This document shows positions 24,900 to 34,378 of a stretch of DNA of 64,000 nt, in pieces. The stretch lies in the NCBI GenBank assembly GCA_910577575.1, contig CAJTOG010000005.1, forward strand, positions 1-64,000, written 5' to 3'. Numbering within the stretch: position 1 is the first letter of the stretch; each line of letters starts with the position of its first letter. The DNA comes from an uncultured Ruminococcus sp. (lineage in GTDB: Bacteria; Bacillota; Clostridia; Oscillospirales; Ruminococcaceae). Under the pieces are notes generated by a model. That model saw nothing but the letters and a program-made list of their open reading frames with translations, ran no database searches and had not been told where the DNA came from. The position numbers and the translations under genes were made by a program.

Positions 24900-27098
24900 T
24901 TATTTTTCAGATGGATTTATTTTTATACCGATTACAGTAATATCATCTGAATGAAGTGTGGGATTGAAACTGTCTGCTTTTGAAGCAATTTCACGGACAA
25001 TTTCATTTACACTGTCCATCTGCAAAATACATTCTTTTGCGAAAAGATATTCATTTTCACTTATTCCGTCCGAAAACATTATAATTATATCGCCTTCATC
25101 AAGTTCATATTCAGATACTGATATTTCAGCCTGTTTTGTAATTCCTATCGGGAAAGTCGGAGATGATATTTTTATAATTTCATCACCTTTTTTAATAATA
25201 GTTGCGGCAGCTCCGGATTTTATTGAAGTCATACAGCAGTTATCCAGATTGATTTTTATTGCATCAAGAGTTGCGAACGATTCTTCACGGGATTTCGTCA
25301 CCATGACTGAATTAATCAGCCTTACAGCTGATTCACATTCCATTCCTCCGCATATAAGCCGCCTGAACATTCCTATAACCATATGCGAATCAACAGCCGC
25401 ACTTTTTCCGCTGCCCATTCCGTCCGATATAACAATATATCCTGTTCCTGTACCATCATAGAAAACTGAAAATGTATCTCCGCTAATATCAGATGACGAA
25501 GCACAAAGGGAAGCTGAATAAACCTCAATTTCATAGGGCGGATTCTCATAAAGGCTTATTCTCATTTCCTTTACTGAACTTACAGGCAAAGCAGCCGAAA
25601 GTTTCATTTCAAGTTCGTCTGAAACAAGGTCGAGGATTCTTGTTCTGCTTTCAGGAATTTCACTCAAGGCAAAATAAATTTCAGCAATAAGACGATTTGC
25701 AGAATTATAGTAAGCTGTAACATTTTCAGGTGTCATACCATGAGATTCAAGTTTTCCCGCAATCTGTCTGCTCATTGCCCTTGAATACCGTATATCCGGC
25801 TTTTCACCTGAAAAACGTACTATTTCACCCATAATTTTAAGCTGTTCATTCATAAGCTCACGCTCCTCTGAAAATCTCAGGCTCATAAGCTGTTCGGCAG
25901 TACGGCTTCTCAGATTTTTTTCAAGCTCATCTGCAATATCTTTCTTTTTTACACAGCTTTCAGGCAGAATGGGTATCATTTCACCGGCGATTTCAGTTTC
26001 AAACTGACTACATATACTGCGTCTGTAGCATCTGCTGCAAATCTTTTTTTTAGGTGATGAAGTTTTCTTTGTATTCTTTTTCGTTACCGCCAGAGCAGCA
26101 GAAATTTTTGCTGAATCAAGTCTTACGGCTTCTATTGCATCAGAAAGAAAATTCATTCTTATATTGCTTATATCAGGAGACTCAGCCTGTTTTTCTCCGC
26201 CGACAGATACCCATTTATCAGAATAATAAGGTGCGGCAATTACAAAAATTGCTGCTCCGCACACAGTACTTAAAGTAAGCTCTGCACTTCCGGAAGCTCC
26301 TGTTAAAACAGTAAGCATAAAACAGGCAAGAGAAAAGAACACTGCCGTCAAAAAAATTTTTCTGTATCTGAAAAAACCTGTAAGCAATCCGGCAGCAGGA
26401 AGCATTGCCGCAATAATTCCGATTTCAGGAGATACAAGAAAAGCTCCGCACGCTGAAAGTGCACCGCATATTATTCCGCCGGCACTATGATAGTAAAATG
26501 CTGCCATGAGAGTAATTCCCGAACCGATAACTATTCCGGGATTAATAATATCCAATTCCATTGAACAAAGCGAGGCCATATATACAATATATACTATTGA
26601 ATATGCACATCCCGAAAAACCACTTAAATTAATTACTTTCTGATTCCCTAAACTTAGTATGAGTTCAGCGGCTGAATATGAAGTAAACCCGGCTATCATA
26701 CCATATAAGGCATAAAACATCAGCTTCTGCGGAAATTCATTTATTAATAAAGATACAGCTGCTCCCGCAATTATTACAGCTACTGATGTTATTATTCCGC
26801 ATATTTTTGGATTATTGCTTTTCTCAAAAAACATTTTTGCTATAACAATAACTGACATGGCAGCAAGTTTTATAATACTCCGCCCTATTGAATCAGTCAA
26901 AACACACCTCACTATTCCTCCGGCAAAAACTGCCGCTGAAAACGGAAGACTAAGTGAACCTGCAAGTGATATATCAACAAAAGATGCTACTCCTGCAATA
27001 CTTGAACCCGAAAAAATAAATCCTCCTAAAAATGAAAATAGAAAACCTGTACTTATTTTTAATGCATTATTTTGTTTTAATTTTTCTGCTTTAATCAT
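24900..27098 (-). CDS. spoIIE: Stage II sporulation protein E-like PP2C phosphatase
   Basis: 732 residues. The N-terminal ~300 residues form about ten hydrophobic helices (for example IGSGITLMAAFYYHSAGGII). A linker with a cysteine cluster follows (KKKICSRCYRRSICSQFE). The C-terminal PP2C/SpoIIE phosphatase domain (about 510-732) has metal-binding VISDGMGSGKSAAVDSH and IIMFSDGISENEY and ends DDITVIGIKI. In Bacillus, SpoIIE dephosphorylates SpoIIAA to activate sigma-F in the forespore and acts at the polar septum. GGGGTG lies before the ATG. Monocistronic. Full length with intact phosphatase motifs, so not an obvious relic. Confidence 0.9.
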   Translation of the reverse strand: MIKAEKLKQNNALKISTGFLFSFLGGFIFSGSSIAGVASFVDISLAGSLSLPFSAAVFAGGIVRCVLTDSIGRSIIKLAAMSVIVIAKMFFEKSNNPKICGIITSVAVIIAGAAVSLLINEFPQKLMFYALYGMIAGFTSYSAAELILSLGNQKVINLSGFSGCAYSIVYIVYMASLCSMELDIINPGIVIGSGITLMAAFYYHSAGGIICGALSACGAFLVSPEIGIIAAMLPAAGLLTGFFRYRKIFLTAVFFSLACFMLTVLTGASGSAELTLSTVCGAAIFVIAAPYYSDKWVSVGGEKQAESPDISNIRMNFLSDAIEAVRLDSAKISAALAVTKKNTKKTSSPKKKICSRCYRRSICSQFETEIAGEMIPILPESCVKKKDIADELEKNLRSRTAEQLMSLRFSEERELMNEQLKIMGEIVRFSGEKPDIRYSRAMSRQIAGKLESHGMTPENVTAYYNSANRLIAEIYFALSEIPESRTRILDLVSDELEMKLSAALPVSSVKEMRISLYENPPYEIEVYSASLCASSSDISGDTFSVFYDGTGTGYIVISDGMGSGKSAAVDSHMVIGMFRRLICGGMECESAVRLINSVMVTKSREESFATLDAIKINLDNCCMTSIKSGAAATIIKKGDEIIKISSPTFPIGITKQAEISVSEYELDEGDIIIMFSDGISENEYLFAKECILQMDSVNEIVREIASKADSFNPTLHSDDITVIGIKINPSEK

Positions 27099-27413
27099 TC
27101 TGCATCACCCCGACTTATATTATATCATATAAAAAACGCATATTTTGTCGGAATAACAACATAAAAAAAATTATATAATAAAACAAATTTTATTTTATAT
27201 TTTAAGTAATTTTTTCAATAATTCCAATTACAAGAACACTAAAAAGGTTCTTATGAACTCTATTTGTATTCTAAAAAACCATATAGAAATTCATCTGACA
27301 ACACAGCATAATATTATATAGACGGATTTTTTGGAATATTGACAAAATCCGATTAATAATATATAATAATGTCATCATCGGTGAAGTTTACATGATATGG
27401 AGGATTTTTTTGT
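27099..27413. other. Intergenic region between divergent spoIIE and flotillin genes
   Basis: 315 nt, very AT-rich. Apart from the flotillin promoter (27339-27367) and a TATAAT-like box near the spoIIE start without a clear -35, I see no gene, RNA structure or repeat. Confidence 0.6.
27339..27367 (+). promoter_or_regulatory. Promoter of the flotillin gene
   Basis: TTGACA (27339-27344), a 17-nt spacer and TATAAT (27362-27367). Confidence 0.85.
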
Positions 27414-28880
27414 ATGAATACAACTGTTATCCCTGTTTTGCTTATTATCAGCGGAATCATTTTATTTATAATTATCATGGCCATAGGCTATATAAAAGCT
27501 CCGCCGGATACAGCTTACATAATTTCAGGGTTACGACGGAAAATAATTATTGGCAGAGCAAGCATACGCATTCCGTTTTTTGAACGTGTTGACAAGCTGA
27601 AGTTACAGCTTATTGCTGTAGATGTCAAAACATCAAGTGCAGTTCCTACTGCTGACTATATCAATATTAATGTTGACGCAAATGTCAACGTAAAAGTCAG
27701 CAGTGACCCCATACTTATCAAGCTCGGTGCTGAAAACTTCCTAAACAAAGAACCTGCATACATAGCAAAAGTCGCAAGGGAAGTACTTGAAGGAAATATG
27801 CGTGAGATTGTCGGTCAGATGTCACTCGAAGCAATGGTAAATGACAGAAAAGCCTTTGCCGAAAAGGTTCAGGAAAATGCAGCTCCCGACTTAAACAGAA
27901 TGGGACTTGAAATAGTTTCATTTAATGTACAGAATTTTACTGACGACCAGAGTCTTATCGAAAATCTTGGTATTGACAATACTACTAAAATTCAGAAAAA
28001 AGCTGCGATTGCCAAGGCTGAATCCGAAAAGGAGATAGAAATTGCCAAGGCACAGGCTAAAAAGGAAGCCAATGATGCAAAGGTACTTGCTGAAACGGAA
28101 ATAGCCCAGAAAAACAATGAACTTGCAATTCGACAAGCTGAACTCAAAAAAGAAGCCGATACCCAGATGGCTATTGCTGACGCTGCTTATGAAATCCAAA
28201 AAGAAGAACAGCGAAAGACTATTGAAATTTCAAAGGCCAATGCAAATATTGCAGCATCAGAAAAAGATGTTGAACTCAAAACAAAAGAAGCAGCCGTAAT
28301 GGAACAGGCTCTTGATGCTGAAATCAAGAAAAAAGCAGAGGCTGAACGCTACAGAGCCCAGCAGACAGCCGATGCAAAACTATATCAGATTAAAAAAGAA
28401 GCTGAAGCAGACCGTTTCCAGCGTGAACAGGAGGCTGAAGCACAAAAAGCAGAGGCTGAAGCTCAGAAATATGCAAAAATGCAGGAAGCTGAAGGTATTG
28501 CAGCAGTCGGTCAAGCTGAAGCTGATGCAATACGTGCAAAAGGTCTGGCTGAAGCCGAAGGTATTAACGCAAAAGCTGAAGCCATGAAAAAATACGGTGA
28601 AGCTGCCGTGCTTGAAATGTACTTTAAAGCACTTCCTGATATTGTTAAAAATGCAGCCGCTCCGCTTGAAAATGTCGATAGGATTACCATGTATGGCGAC
28701 GGTAATTCAAGCCGTATGGTAGGAGATATTATAAGTTCAACCACTAAAATTACCGATGGTCTTTCGGAAGCTACAGGCGTTAATATACGTGCTGTTCTTT
28801 CAGGATTTTTAAACTCAAAGACGAATCCGAACAATGAACCCGTCCCAAAAAATTTTGAGGAAATACCAGCAGAAGATTAA
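27414..28880 (+). CDS. Flotillin-like SPFH protein
   Basis: 488 residues. An N-terminal membrane anchor (VIPVLLIISGIILFIIIMAIGY) is followed by the SPFH domain (about 45-200; APPDTAYIISGLRRK, RIPFFERVDKLKLQL, LEGNMREIVGQMSLEAMV). Then a long alanine/glutamate-rich coiled coil (about 200-400, many AEAxKxAE repeats), and a C-terminal oligomerisation region. This is the FloT/YuaG arrangement: cytoplasmic membrane scaffold of lipid microdomains, affecting protein localisation and wall synthesis. GGAGG precedes the ATG. No NfeD partner gene is adjacent. Confidence 0.92.
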   Translation: MNTTVIPVLLIISGIILFIIIMAIGYIKAPPDTAYIISGLRRKIIIGRASIRIPFFERVDKLKLQLIAVDVKTSSAVPTADYININVDANVNVKVSSDPILIKLGAENFLNKEPAYIAKVAREVLEGNMREIVGQMSLEAMVNDRKAFAEKVQENAAPDLNRMGLEIVSFNVQNFTDDQSLIENLGIDNTTKIQKKAAIAKAESEKEIEIAKAQAKKEANDAKVLAETEIAQKNNELAIRQAELKKEADTQMAIADAAYEIQKEEQRKTIEISKANANIAASEKDVELKTKEAAVMEQALDAEIKKKAEAERYRAQQTADAKLYQIKKEAEADRFQREQEAEAQKAEAEAQKYAKMQEAEGIAAVGQAEADAIRAKGLAEAEGINAKAEAMKKYGEAAVLEMYFKALPDIVKNAAAPLENVDRITMYGDGNSSRMVGDIISSTTKITDGLSEATGVNIRAVLSGFLNSKTNPNNEPVPKNFEEIPAED

Positions 28881-28911
28881 TTAAAGATATACATTATTAA
28901 AATATGTTAAG

Positions 28912-28950
28912 AAACAGACGGACAGTTTTTTGCGACTGTCCGTTTCATAA
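28912..28950 (+). terminator. Probable terminator of the flotillin gene
   Basis: Stem ACGGACAGT/ACTGTCCGT (28918-28926 with 28935-28943). The T tract is short and broken, so confidence is moderate. Confidence 0.5.
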
Positions 28951-28994
28951 TATTTCTTTTCTGTATTTTTATACAGATAAATTTTTTATTTGCA

Positions 28995-29023
28995 TTGACA
29001 ATATGAGATTTTTACTGTATAAT
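28995..29023 (+). promoter_or_regulatory. Promoter of the phosphofructokinase gene
   Basis: TTGACA (28995-29000), a 17-nt spacer and TATAAT (29018-29023). Confidence 0.82.
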
Positions 29024-29063
29024 TAAATATGGTATTTACTAAAAAAGTTCGGGAGGAAATTTT

Positions 29064-30281
29064 ATGATGAATATTGCTGTTGCTCAATCCGGAGGTCCGA
29101 CTTGTGCAATTAATGCCTCGCTTGTCGGGGTTTTCAGGGAATCCCTGAAAGAACCGGAAATAGATGCTATTTTTGGTTCAGTGAACGGTATTGAAGGTAT
29201 TATAGAAAATCACCTGATTGACATGAAAACCCTTATACGTTCAAATGATGATATAGAACTTCTCAGGCAGACTCCTTCAACTGTTCTCGGCTCATGCAGG
29301 TACAAGCTTCCTGACTGGCATGAAGACGATACGGTTTACAGGAAAATCACAAATACGCTTATACAAAGACAGATAGGTGCATTTTTCTATATCGGCGGAA
29401 ATGATTCAATGGATACTGTAAATAAACTTTCTGAATATTTCCGTGAGATTTCCCTTGATATAAAAGTTATCGGCATACCCAAAACCATAGACAATGATTT
29501 ATGCATAACAGACCATACTCCGGGATTTGGCTCTGCTGCAAAATATGTAGCTGCAACAATGCACGAAATTATACGTGACAGTTCTGTTTATAGTATGCCG
29601 TCCGTTACCATAGTTGAAATAATGGGTCGTCATGCCGGCTGGCTTACTGCATCAAGTGCCGTACTTCATGCACTCGGCGAAACTGCCCCGCATCTGGTAT
29701 ATGTCCCCGAAACCGAATTTTCACTTGAAATATTCATGAAAGATGTCCGTCATGAAATGGCAAAGCACAAAGCAGTAATAGTTGCAGTTTCAGAAGGTAT
29801 GGAAGTACCTGACGGAGTTCAGTCTGGAGTTGTTGATAATTTCGGTCACAAATACCTTTCAGGAATAGGCAAGTATCTTGAAGAAGCTGTACGAAGTGAA
29901 ATAGGCTGTAAAGTACGTTCAATAGAGCTTAATGTTATGCAGAGATGCTCTTCACATATGTGTTCAAGTACAGACATAAATGAATCGGAAGCCATAGGTG
30001 CAGCAGGCGTAAGACACGCCCTTAACGGTGAAACAGGAAAAGTTATGATTTTCCGCAGAGTAAACAATATGCCGTATACTGTTGTCATCGAAACTGCTGA
30101 TGCCTCTGAAATTGCCAACAAAGAAAAATTTTTACCTGATAACTTTATCACAAAATCGGGTAATAATATAAGTGATACTGCTGTCAGATATTTTCTTCCA
30201 TTAATTCAGGGCGAGCTTAACATAATTATGGACAGAGGTGTTCCAAAACATTTTACCATTAAGGAATCTGTACTTAAATGA
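29064..30281 (+). CDS. Pyrophosphate-type 6-phosphofructokinase
   Basis: 405 residues. Phosphorylates fructose-6-phosphate. The donor-site residues read GGNDSMDT where ATP enzymes have GGDGS, and GIPKTIDNDL where ATP enzymes have PGTIDND. The substituted Asp and Lys are the recognised markers of pyrophosphate-dependent enzymes (PFP). MGRHAGWLTA and PETEFSLE match as well. So a reversible PPi-dependent glycolytic enzyme, common in anaerobic clostridia, is the likely activity. GGGAGG precedes two adjacent ATG codons (29064 and 29067). A PAP2 phosphatase gene follows 19 nt downstream. Confidence 0.88.
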   Translation: MMNIAVAQSGGPTCAINASLVGVFRESLKEPEIDAIFGSVNGIEGIIENHLIDMKTLIRSNDDIELLRQTPSTVLGSCRYKLPDWHEDDTVYRKITNTLIQRQIGAFFYIGGNDSMDTVNKLSEYFREISLDIKVIGIPKTIDNDLCITDHTPGFGSAAKYVAATMHEIIRDSSVYSMPSVTIVEIMGRHAGWLTASSAVLHALGETAPHLVYVPETEFSLEIFMKDVRHEMAKHKAVIVAVSEGMEVPDGVQSGVVDNFGHKYLSGIGKYLEEAVRSEIGCKVRSIELNVMQRCSSHMCSSTDINESEAIGAAGVRHALNGETGKVMIFRRVNNMPYTVVIETADASEIANKEKFLPDNFITKSGNNISDTAVRYFLPLIQGELNIIMDRGVPKHFTIKESVLK

Positions 30282-30300
30282 AATTAGTTAGGAGTTTATA

Positions 30301-30849
30301 ATGAATATAATTCATGAGCTTGATTTTATGGTGCTTAATTATATCCGTGAGCATCTGAGAAACGGTTTCCTTGACAATATTATGCCAATAGTCACAATGC
30401 TTGGAAATATGGGAATTTTCTGGGTAGCCGTTGCATTGATTATTTCTGCAAAAGCAAAATATCGCAGATGCAGTATAACCATGCTTATTGGTATGATTAT
30501 GGGAGTAATCATTGGTAATTTAATTATAAAAAATATAATTCAGCGTGACAGACCATGCTGGATAAATGAAATTGAAAATATGCTTATTGCCAATCCTCAG
30601 GATTTTTCATTTCCGTCAGGTCATACCATGTCAAGTTTTATAGCTTCAACCATACTTTTTCATTATGATAAACGTTTGGGAATACCCTCTTTCGGAATTG
30701 CCATGCTGATAGCATTTTCAAGACTTTATTTATATGTACATTTTCCGAGTGATATAATCGGAGGAGCTTTACTTGGAATAGTAATCGCTTGTATGACAAT
30801 TTCAGCCACAGACAGATATATTTTTAATAGATATAAAACAGCACGGTAA
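30301..30849 (+). CDS. PAP2-family membrane phosphatase
   Basis: 182 residues, five to six hydrophobic segments. The three acid-phosphatase motifs are present: KNIIQRDRP (KxxxxxxRP), FPSGHTMSS (PSGH) and SRLYLYVHFPSDIIGG (SRxxxxxHxxxD). Likely acts on a lipid pyrophosphate or phosphate such as undecaprenyl-PP or phosphatidylglycerophosphate at the outer face of the membrane. TAGGAG precedes the ATG. It is in the same transcript as the phosphofructokinase, though no pathway link is obvious. Confidence 0.9.
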   Translation: MNIIHELDFMVLNYIREHLRNGFLDNIMPIVTMLGNMGIFWVAVALIISAKAKYRRCSITMLIGMIMGVIIGNLIIKNIIQRDRPCWINEIENMLIANPQDFSFPSGHTMSSFIASTILFHYDKRLGIPSFGIAMLIAFSRLYLYVHFPSDIIGGALLGIVIACMTISATDRYIFNRYKTAR

Positions 30850-31045
30850 CAATTATTTTGTCCTGCTCAATAATCTGAGTAAGATTTGCTTTTTATAATG
30901 AAATATCATTATTTTACTATTTTTGTTATCAAAATAATATACAAATCCACACAAACGATGTATAATAAATATAGTTAATATGACACATAGTAAATATTAT
31001 GATTGTCATAAAACATAAAAAATTTCTAACGAAAGGGTTTTAAAA

Positions 31046-34000
31046 ATGGATAGAAAACATATATTCAGACGCTTTGCTGCTTCTGTTTCAGCTTTCACAC
31101 TTATGGCTTCTGCTATGCCTGCTATCCCCTTTGCAGCATTGGCAGCCAGCAATATCAATGTCAACATCATCTCTAATTCAACCTTTGATACAGGTACAAC
31201 TGACTGGGGTATATACAAAGAAAGTGGTGGTGTAGCTACTCTTACAACAGAAGATGGAAAACTTGCTCTTAATGTAACAAATCAGGGAAAAGTTAATTAT
31301 GCCGTACAAATGTTCTATGATATCATACCACTTTACAAAAATGGCGTTTATCGTCTTAAGTTTGATATATCTGCTACTCTTCCACGATATGTTGAAGCTA
31401 TGATTCAACAGAACGGCGGTACTTATCAGGCTTATACTTGGAAAGGAATCGATGTTACAACCGAACCGCAGACTATTGACTATGAGTTCACTATGGAAGA
31501 AGAAACCGACATCATGGCCAAAATGTGCTTCAACTGCGGTATTCAGGAATCTGACGGAGAACTTCCCGAACATAAAATTTATCTTGATAATGTTTCTCTT
31601 GAACTTATTGATGATAGTGATGTTGATTACAGCACAACAGCCAGATATGAAGCTCCGATTATTACAAATCAGATTGGTTACAAACCGGATGCTAAAAAAA
31701 TTGCCGTTTTCAGACAGACAGAAGGCGGTGAATTTTCTGTTGTAAATGCTGAAACAGATGAAATTGTTTATACAGGTACCATGGAAGGACCAAAAAACAA
31801 TGTTCAGGCTGATGAAACAAACTATACAGGTGATTTTTCGGAAGTAAAAACTGCCGGAAAATACTACATAAAAAGCGAAGGACTTGACAATTCATATACT
31901 TTTGAAATTGGCGAAGATGTCTACGATAACCTTCTTGATTCAACAGTAAGAATGCTTTATCTCCAGAGATGTGGAACAGAAGTTGTTGATGATGCATTTG
32001 GTCATGTCTCATGCCATGATACCATTGCAACTATCTATGGTACTGATAAGACAATTGAAGTAAACGGTGGCTGGCATGATGCTGGTGACTATGGCAGATA
32101 TGTTGTTGCTGCTGCTAAATCTGTTGCGGACTTGCTTTATGCTTATCAGACAAATCCTTCAATGTACAGCGATAATATAGGAATTCCGGAAAGCGGAAAC
32201 AATATTGCTGATATTCTTGACGAAGTACGTTATGAACTTGAATGGATGATGAAAATGCAGGATACTGAAGACGGCGGTGTTTACCATAAAGTTACCTGTG
32301 ATACTTTCCCCGGATATGTAATGCCTGAAAAGGAAACCAAGCCTCTTATCGTTATGCCTAAGTCAACAACTGCAACTGCTGATTTTGCTGCTTCAATGGC
32401 TCTTGCATATGAAATATATAAAGATGTTGATGCTGATTTTGCTGATAAATGCCTTGACGCTGCAAAGAAAGCTTATAACTGGGCAACGGAAAATCCGAAT
32501 GTTACTTATTCAAACCCCGATGATATTGTTACAGGTGAATATGGCGACAGTAAAACTGCTGATGAACTTTATTGGATGGCTGCTCAGATGTACCGTGCAA
32601 CAGGCGATGAAAGCTATATTGAAAATATAGGCAGTGCTAACATTGGTCTTGACTGGTCAACAGTCGGTGATTATGGAAACATTGCTATTCTTACAATGAA
32701 AGATATTGACAAAACATCTGATATTTACAAAAATGCTCTCACTGCCGTAAAAAAACAGGCTGATAACTTAATAAGCGTATCAGGTATTATGCCTTATGGC
32801 GTTGCTATTACAAAATATAACTGGGGAAGCAATATGACTATTGCAAATGCAGGTATCATACTTGGTATCATGTATGAACAGACAGGCGAGGAAAAATATC
32901 TTGACGCTGCAAATGCACAGCTTCACTATCTGCTTGGAAGTAATCCGCTCGGAGCAAGCTTTGTAACAGGTTTCGGAACTGTGTCTCCTGAAGCTCCTCA
33001 TCATCGTCCGTCAATGGTAGTAGGTAAAGCTATGCCCGGTATGCTGGTAGGCGGAGTAAACTCCAGTCTTGAAGACAGTGCCGCAAAAGCTTACTGCAAA
33101 TATTCAGCACCTGCAAAATGCTGGGTAGACAATGCAGAAAGTTACTCAACAAATGAAATCACAATTTATTGGAATTCTCCGCTTACATACCTTCTCTCAC
33201 TTACTGATTTAGCTGAAAAACAGTCAGATGATGATGATGATTTAAAGGTAACCCTTTTAGGCGATGCAAACTGTGATGGCAAGGTAACAATTGCTGATGC
33301 TACCGCTATAATACAGGCTCTTGGAAATGCTGACGAATATGCACTCAGCAAACAGGGAGCAATAAATGCAGACTGCTGTAATGTAGGTGACGGAGTAACC
33401 GGTATGGATGCCAATGCAATTCAAATGATTGAAGCAAAACTTATAGATTCACTCCCTTATAATACAAATGAAAAGCCTGATGTTCCTCCTGCTACTACAG
33501 AACCGCCCACAACAACTGAAACAACAACATCTTCAATGACAACAACAACAACAACTATTGTAAATACTGATGAAAATAATGAAATTAAAGATTTTGGTAC
33601 TCCCATGAATGAAAAAGCAACCGCTGTTGAAGATTTCAGAGACGGCGATTCAAAGCTTTTCTTTGCATCTGATGGCTGGACAAACGGAAGTATGTTTAAT
33701 TGTGGCTGGTACGAAAAGAATACATCTCTTGAAAATGGTATGCTCAGCCTTACAATTGACAAAGACCATAGCGGAAATTATAATTATTCAGGTGCTGAAT
33801 ACAGGACAAATGACCATTACGGTTATGGATATTATGAAACTTCCATGCAGGCTATAAAAAATGATGGTGTTGTTTCATCCTTCTTTACTTACACCGGACC
33901 TTCTGAAGATAATCCATGGGATGAAATTGACATTGAAATCCTCGGAAAAGATACAACCAAAGTTCAGTTTAATTATTTTACAAACGGCACAGGTAATCAT

Positions 34001-34252
34001 GAATTTATGTATGACCTTGGATTTGATGCTTCAGAAGGATTCCATACATATGGATTTGACTGGCAGCCCGACCATATTACATGGTATGTTGATGGTAAGG
34101 AAGTCCATACGGCTACAGAAAATATTCCGTCAACCCCCAGCAGAATTATGATGAATGTCTGGCCGGGAACAGGAGTTGATTCATGGCTTAATGCTTATGA
34201 CGGAAAAACTCCTCTTACTGCTCACTATCAGTGGGTAACATATAATAAATAA
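31046..34252 (+). CDS. Cellulosomal bifunctional glucanase: CBM4-like, GH9, internal dockerin, GH16
   Basis: 1068 residues, secreted (signal peptide to about residue 35, ending AALAAS). Modules in order: CBM4/9-like beta sandwich (~38-190), GH9 N-terminal Ig-like domain (~205-295; ITNQIGYKPDAKKIAVF), GH9 catalytic domain (~300-725; GGWHDAGDYG with Asp345/Asp348, APHHRPS, proton donor Glu704 in NEITIYWNS), type I dockerin (~735-803; two halves LGDANCDGKVTIADA and AINADCCNVGDGVTGMDA), Thr/Pro linker (~810-838) and GH16 (~850-1068; DEIDIEILG with Glu960 and Glu964). It should cleave cellulose and mixed-linkage beta-glucan or lichenan while docked to a scaffoldin. The dockerin sits inside, between two catalytic modules. 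AAAGGG before the ATG. Confidence 0.94.
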   Translation: MDRKHIFRRFAASVSAFTLMASAMPAIPFAALAASNINVNIISNSTFDTGTTDWGIYKESGGVATLTTEDGKLALNVTNQGKVNYAVQMFYDIIPLYKNGVYRLKFDISATLPRYVEAMIQQNGGTYQAYTWKGIDVTTEPQTIDYEFTMEEETDIMAKMCFNCGIQESDGELPEHKIYLDNVSLELIDDSDVDYSTTARYEAPIITNQIGYKPDAKKIAVFRQTEGGEFSVVNAETDEIVYTGTMEGPKNNVQADETNYTGDFSEVKTAGKYYIKSEGLDNSYTFEIGEDVYDNLLDSTVRMLYLQRCGTEVVDDAFGHVSCHDTIATIYGTDKTIEVNGGWHDAGDYGRYVVAAAKSVADLLYAYQTNPSMYSDNIGIPESGNNIADILDEVRYELEWMMKMQDTEDGGVYHKVTCDTFPGYVMPEKETKPLIVMPKSTTATADFAASMALAYEIYKDVDADFADKCLDAAKKAYNWATENPNVTYSNPDDIVTGEYGDSKTADELYWMAAQMYRATGDESYIENIGSANIGLDWSTVGDYGNIAILTMKDIDKTSDIYKNALTAVKKQADNLISVSGIMPYGVAITKYNWGSNMTIANAGIILGIMYEQTGEEKYLDAANAQLHYLLGSNPLGASFVTGFGTVSPEAPHHRPSMVVGKAMPGMLVGGVNSSLEDSAAKAYCKYSAPAKCWVDNAESYSTNEITIYWNSPLTYLLSLTDLAEKQSDDDDDLKVTLLGDANCDGKVTIADATAIIQALGNADEYALSKQGAINADCCNVGDGVTGMDANAIQMIEAKLIDSLPYNTNEKPDVPPATTEPPTTTETTTSSMTTTTTTIVNTDENNEIKDFGTPMNEKATAVEDFRDGDSKLFFASDGWTNGSMFNCGWYEKNTSLENGMLSLTIDKDHSGNYNYSGAEYRTNDHYGYGYYETSMQAIKNDGVVSSFFTYTGPSEDNPWDEIDIEILGKDTTKVQFNYFTNGTGNHEFMYDLGFDASEGFHTYGFDWQPDHITWYVDGKEVHTATENIPSTPSRIMMNVWPGTGVDSWLNAYDGKTPLTAHYQWVTYNK

Positions 34253-34261
34253 GAAATTTTC

Positions 34262-34332
34262 ATAAATCTTGTCCAGTAAAGAAAAACACTCTCTTATTCA
34301 GAGAGTGTTTTTCTTTACTGGACAAGATTTAT
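34262..34332 (+). repeat. 32-bp perfect inverted repeat (hairpin/terminator) between glucanase and AraC genes
   Basis: Arms 34262-34293 and 34301-34332 are perfectly complementary, with a 7-nt loop TTATTCA. The central part (ACACTCTC/GAGAGTGT then TTTTT) looks like an ordinary bidirectional terminator, but the stem extends 24 bp further. The right arm contains the -35 box of the araC-type gene. Confidence 0.9.
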
Positions 34333-34347
34333 TTTTTATGATATAAT
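34319..34347 (+). promoter_or_regulatory. Promoter of the AraC-family regulator, overlapping the inverted repeat
   Basis: TGGACA (34319-34324), a 17-nt spacer and TATAAT (34342-34347). The -35 box lies within the right arm of the 32-bp inverted repeat. Confidence 0.7.
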
Positions 34348-34378
34348 TAAATAAAAATAATTTCAGGAGGAAATCAAT

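Noticed and set aside
31178..31573. 131-codon minus-strand frame inside the glucanase gene
   Set aside because: Antisense shadow of a well-supported GH9 gene; no ribosome site and no recognisable motif.
33607..33857. CRISPR array or other regular repeats in the Thr-rich coding linkers
   Set aside because: The repetitive aca/act runs encode Thr-rich linkers and lack regular spacers; no CRISPR array was seen anywhere in the window.
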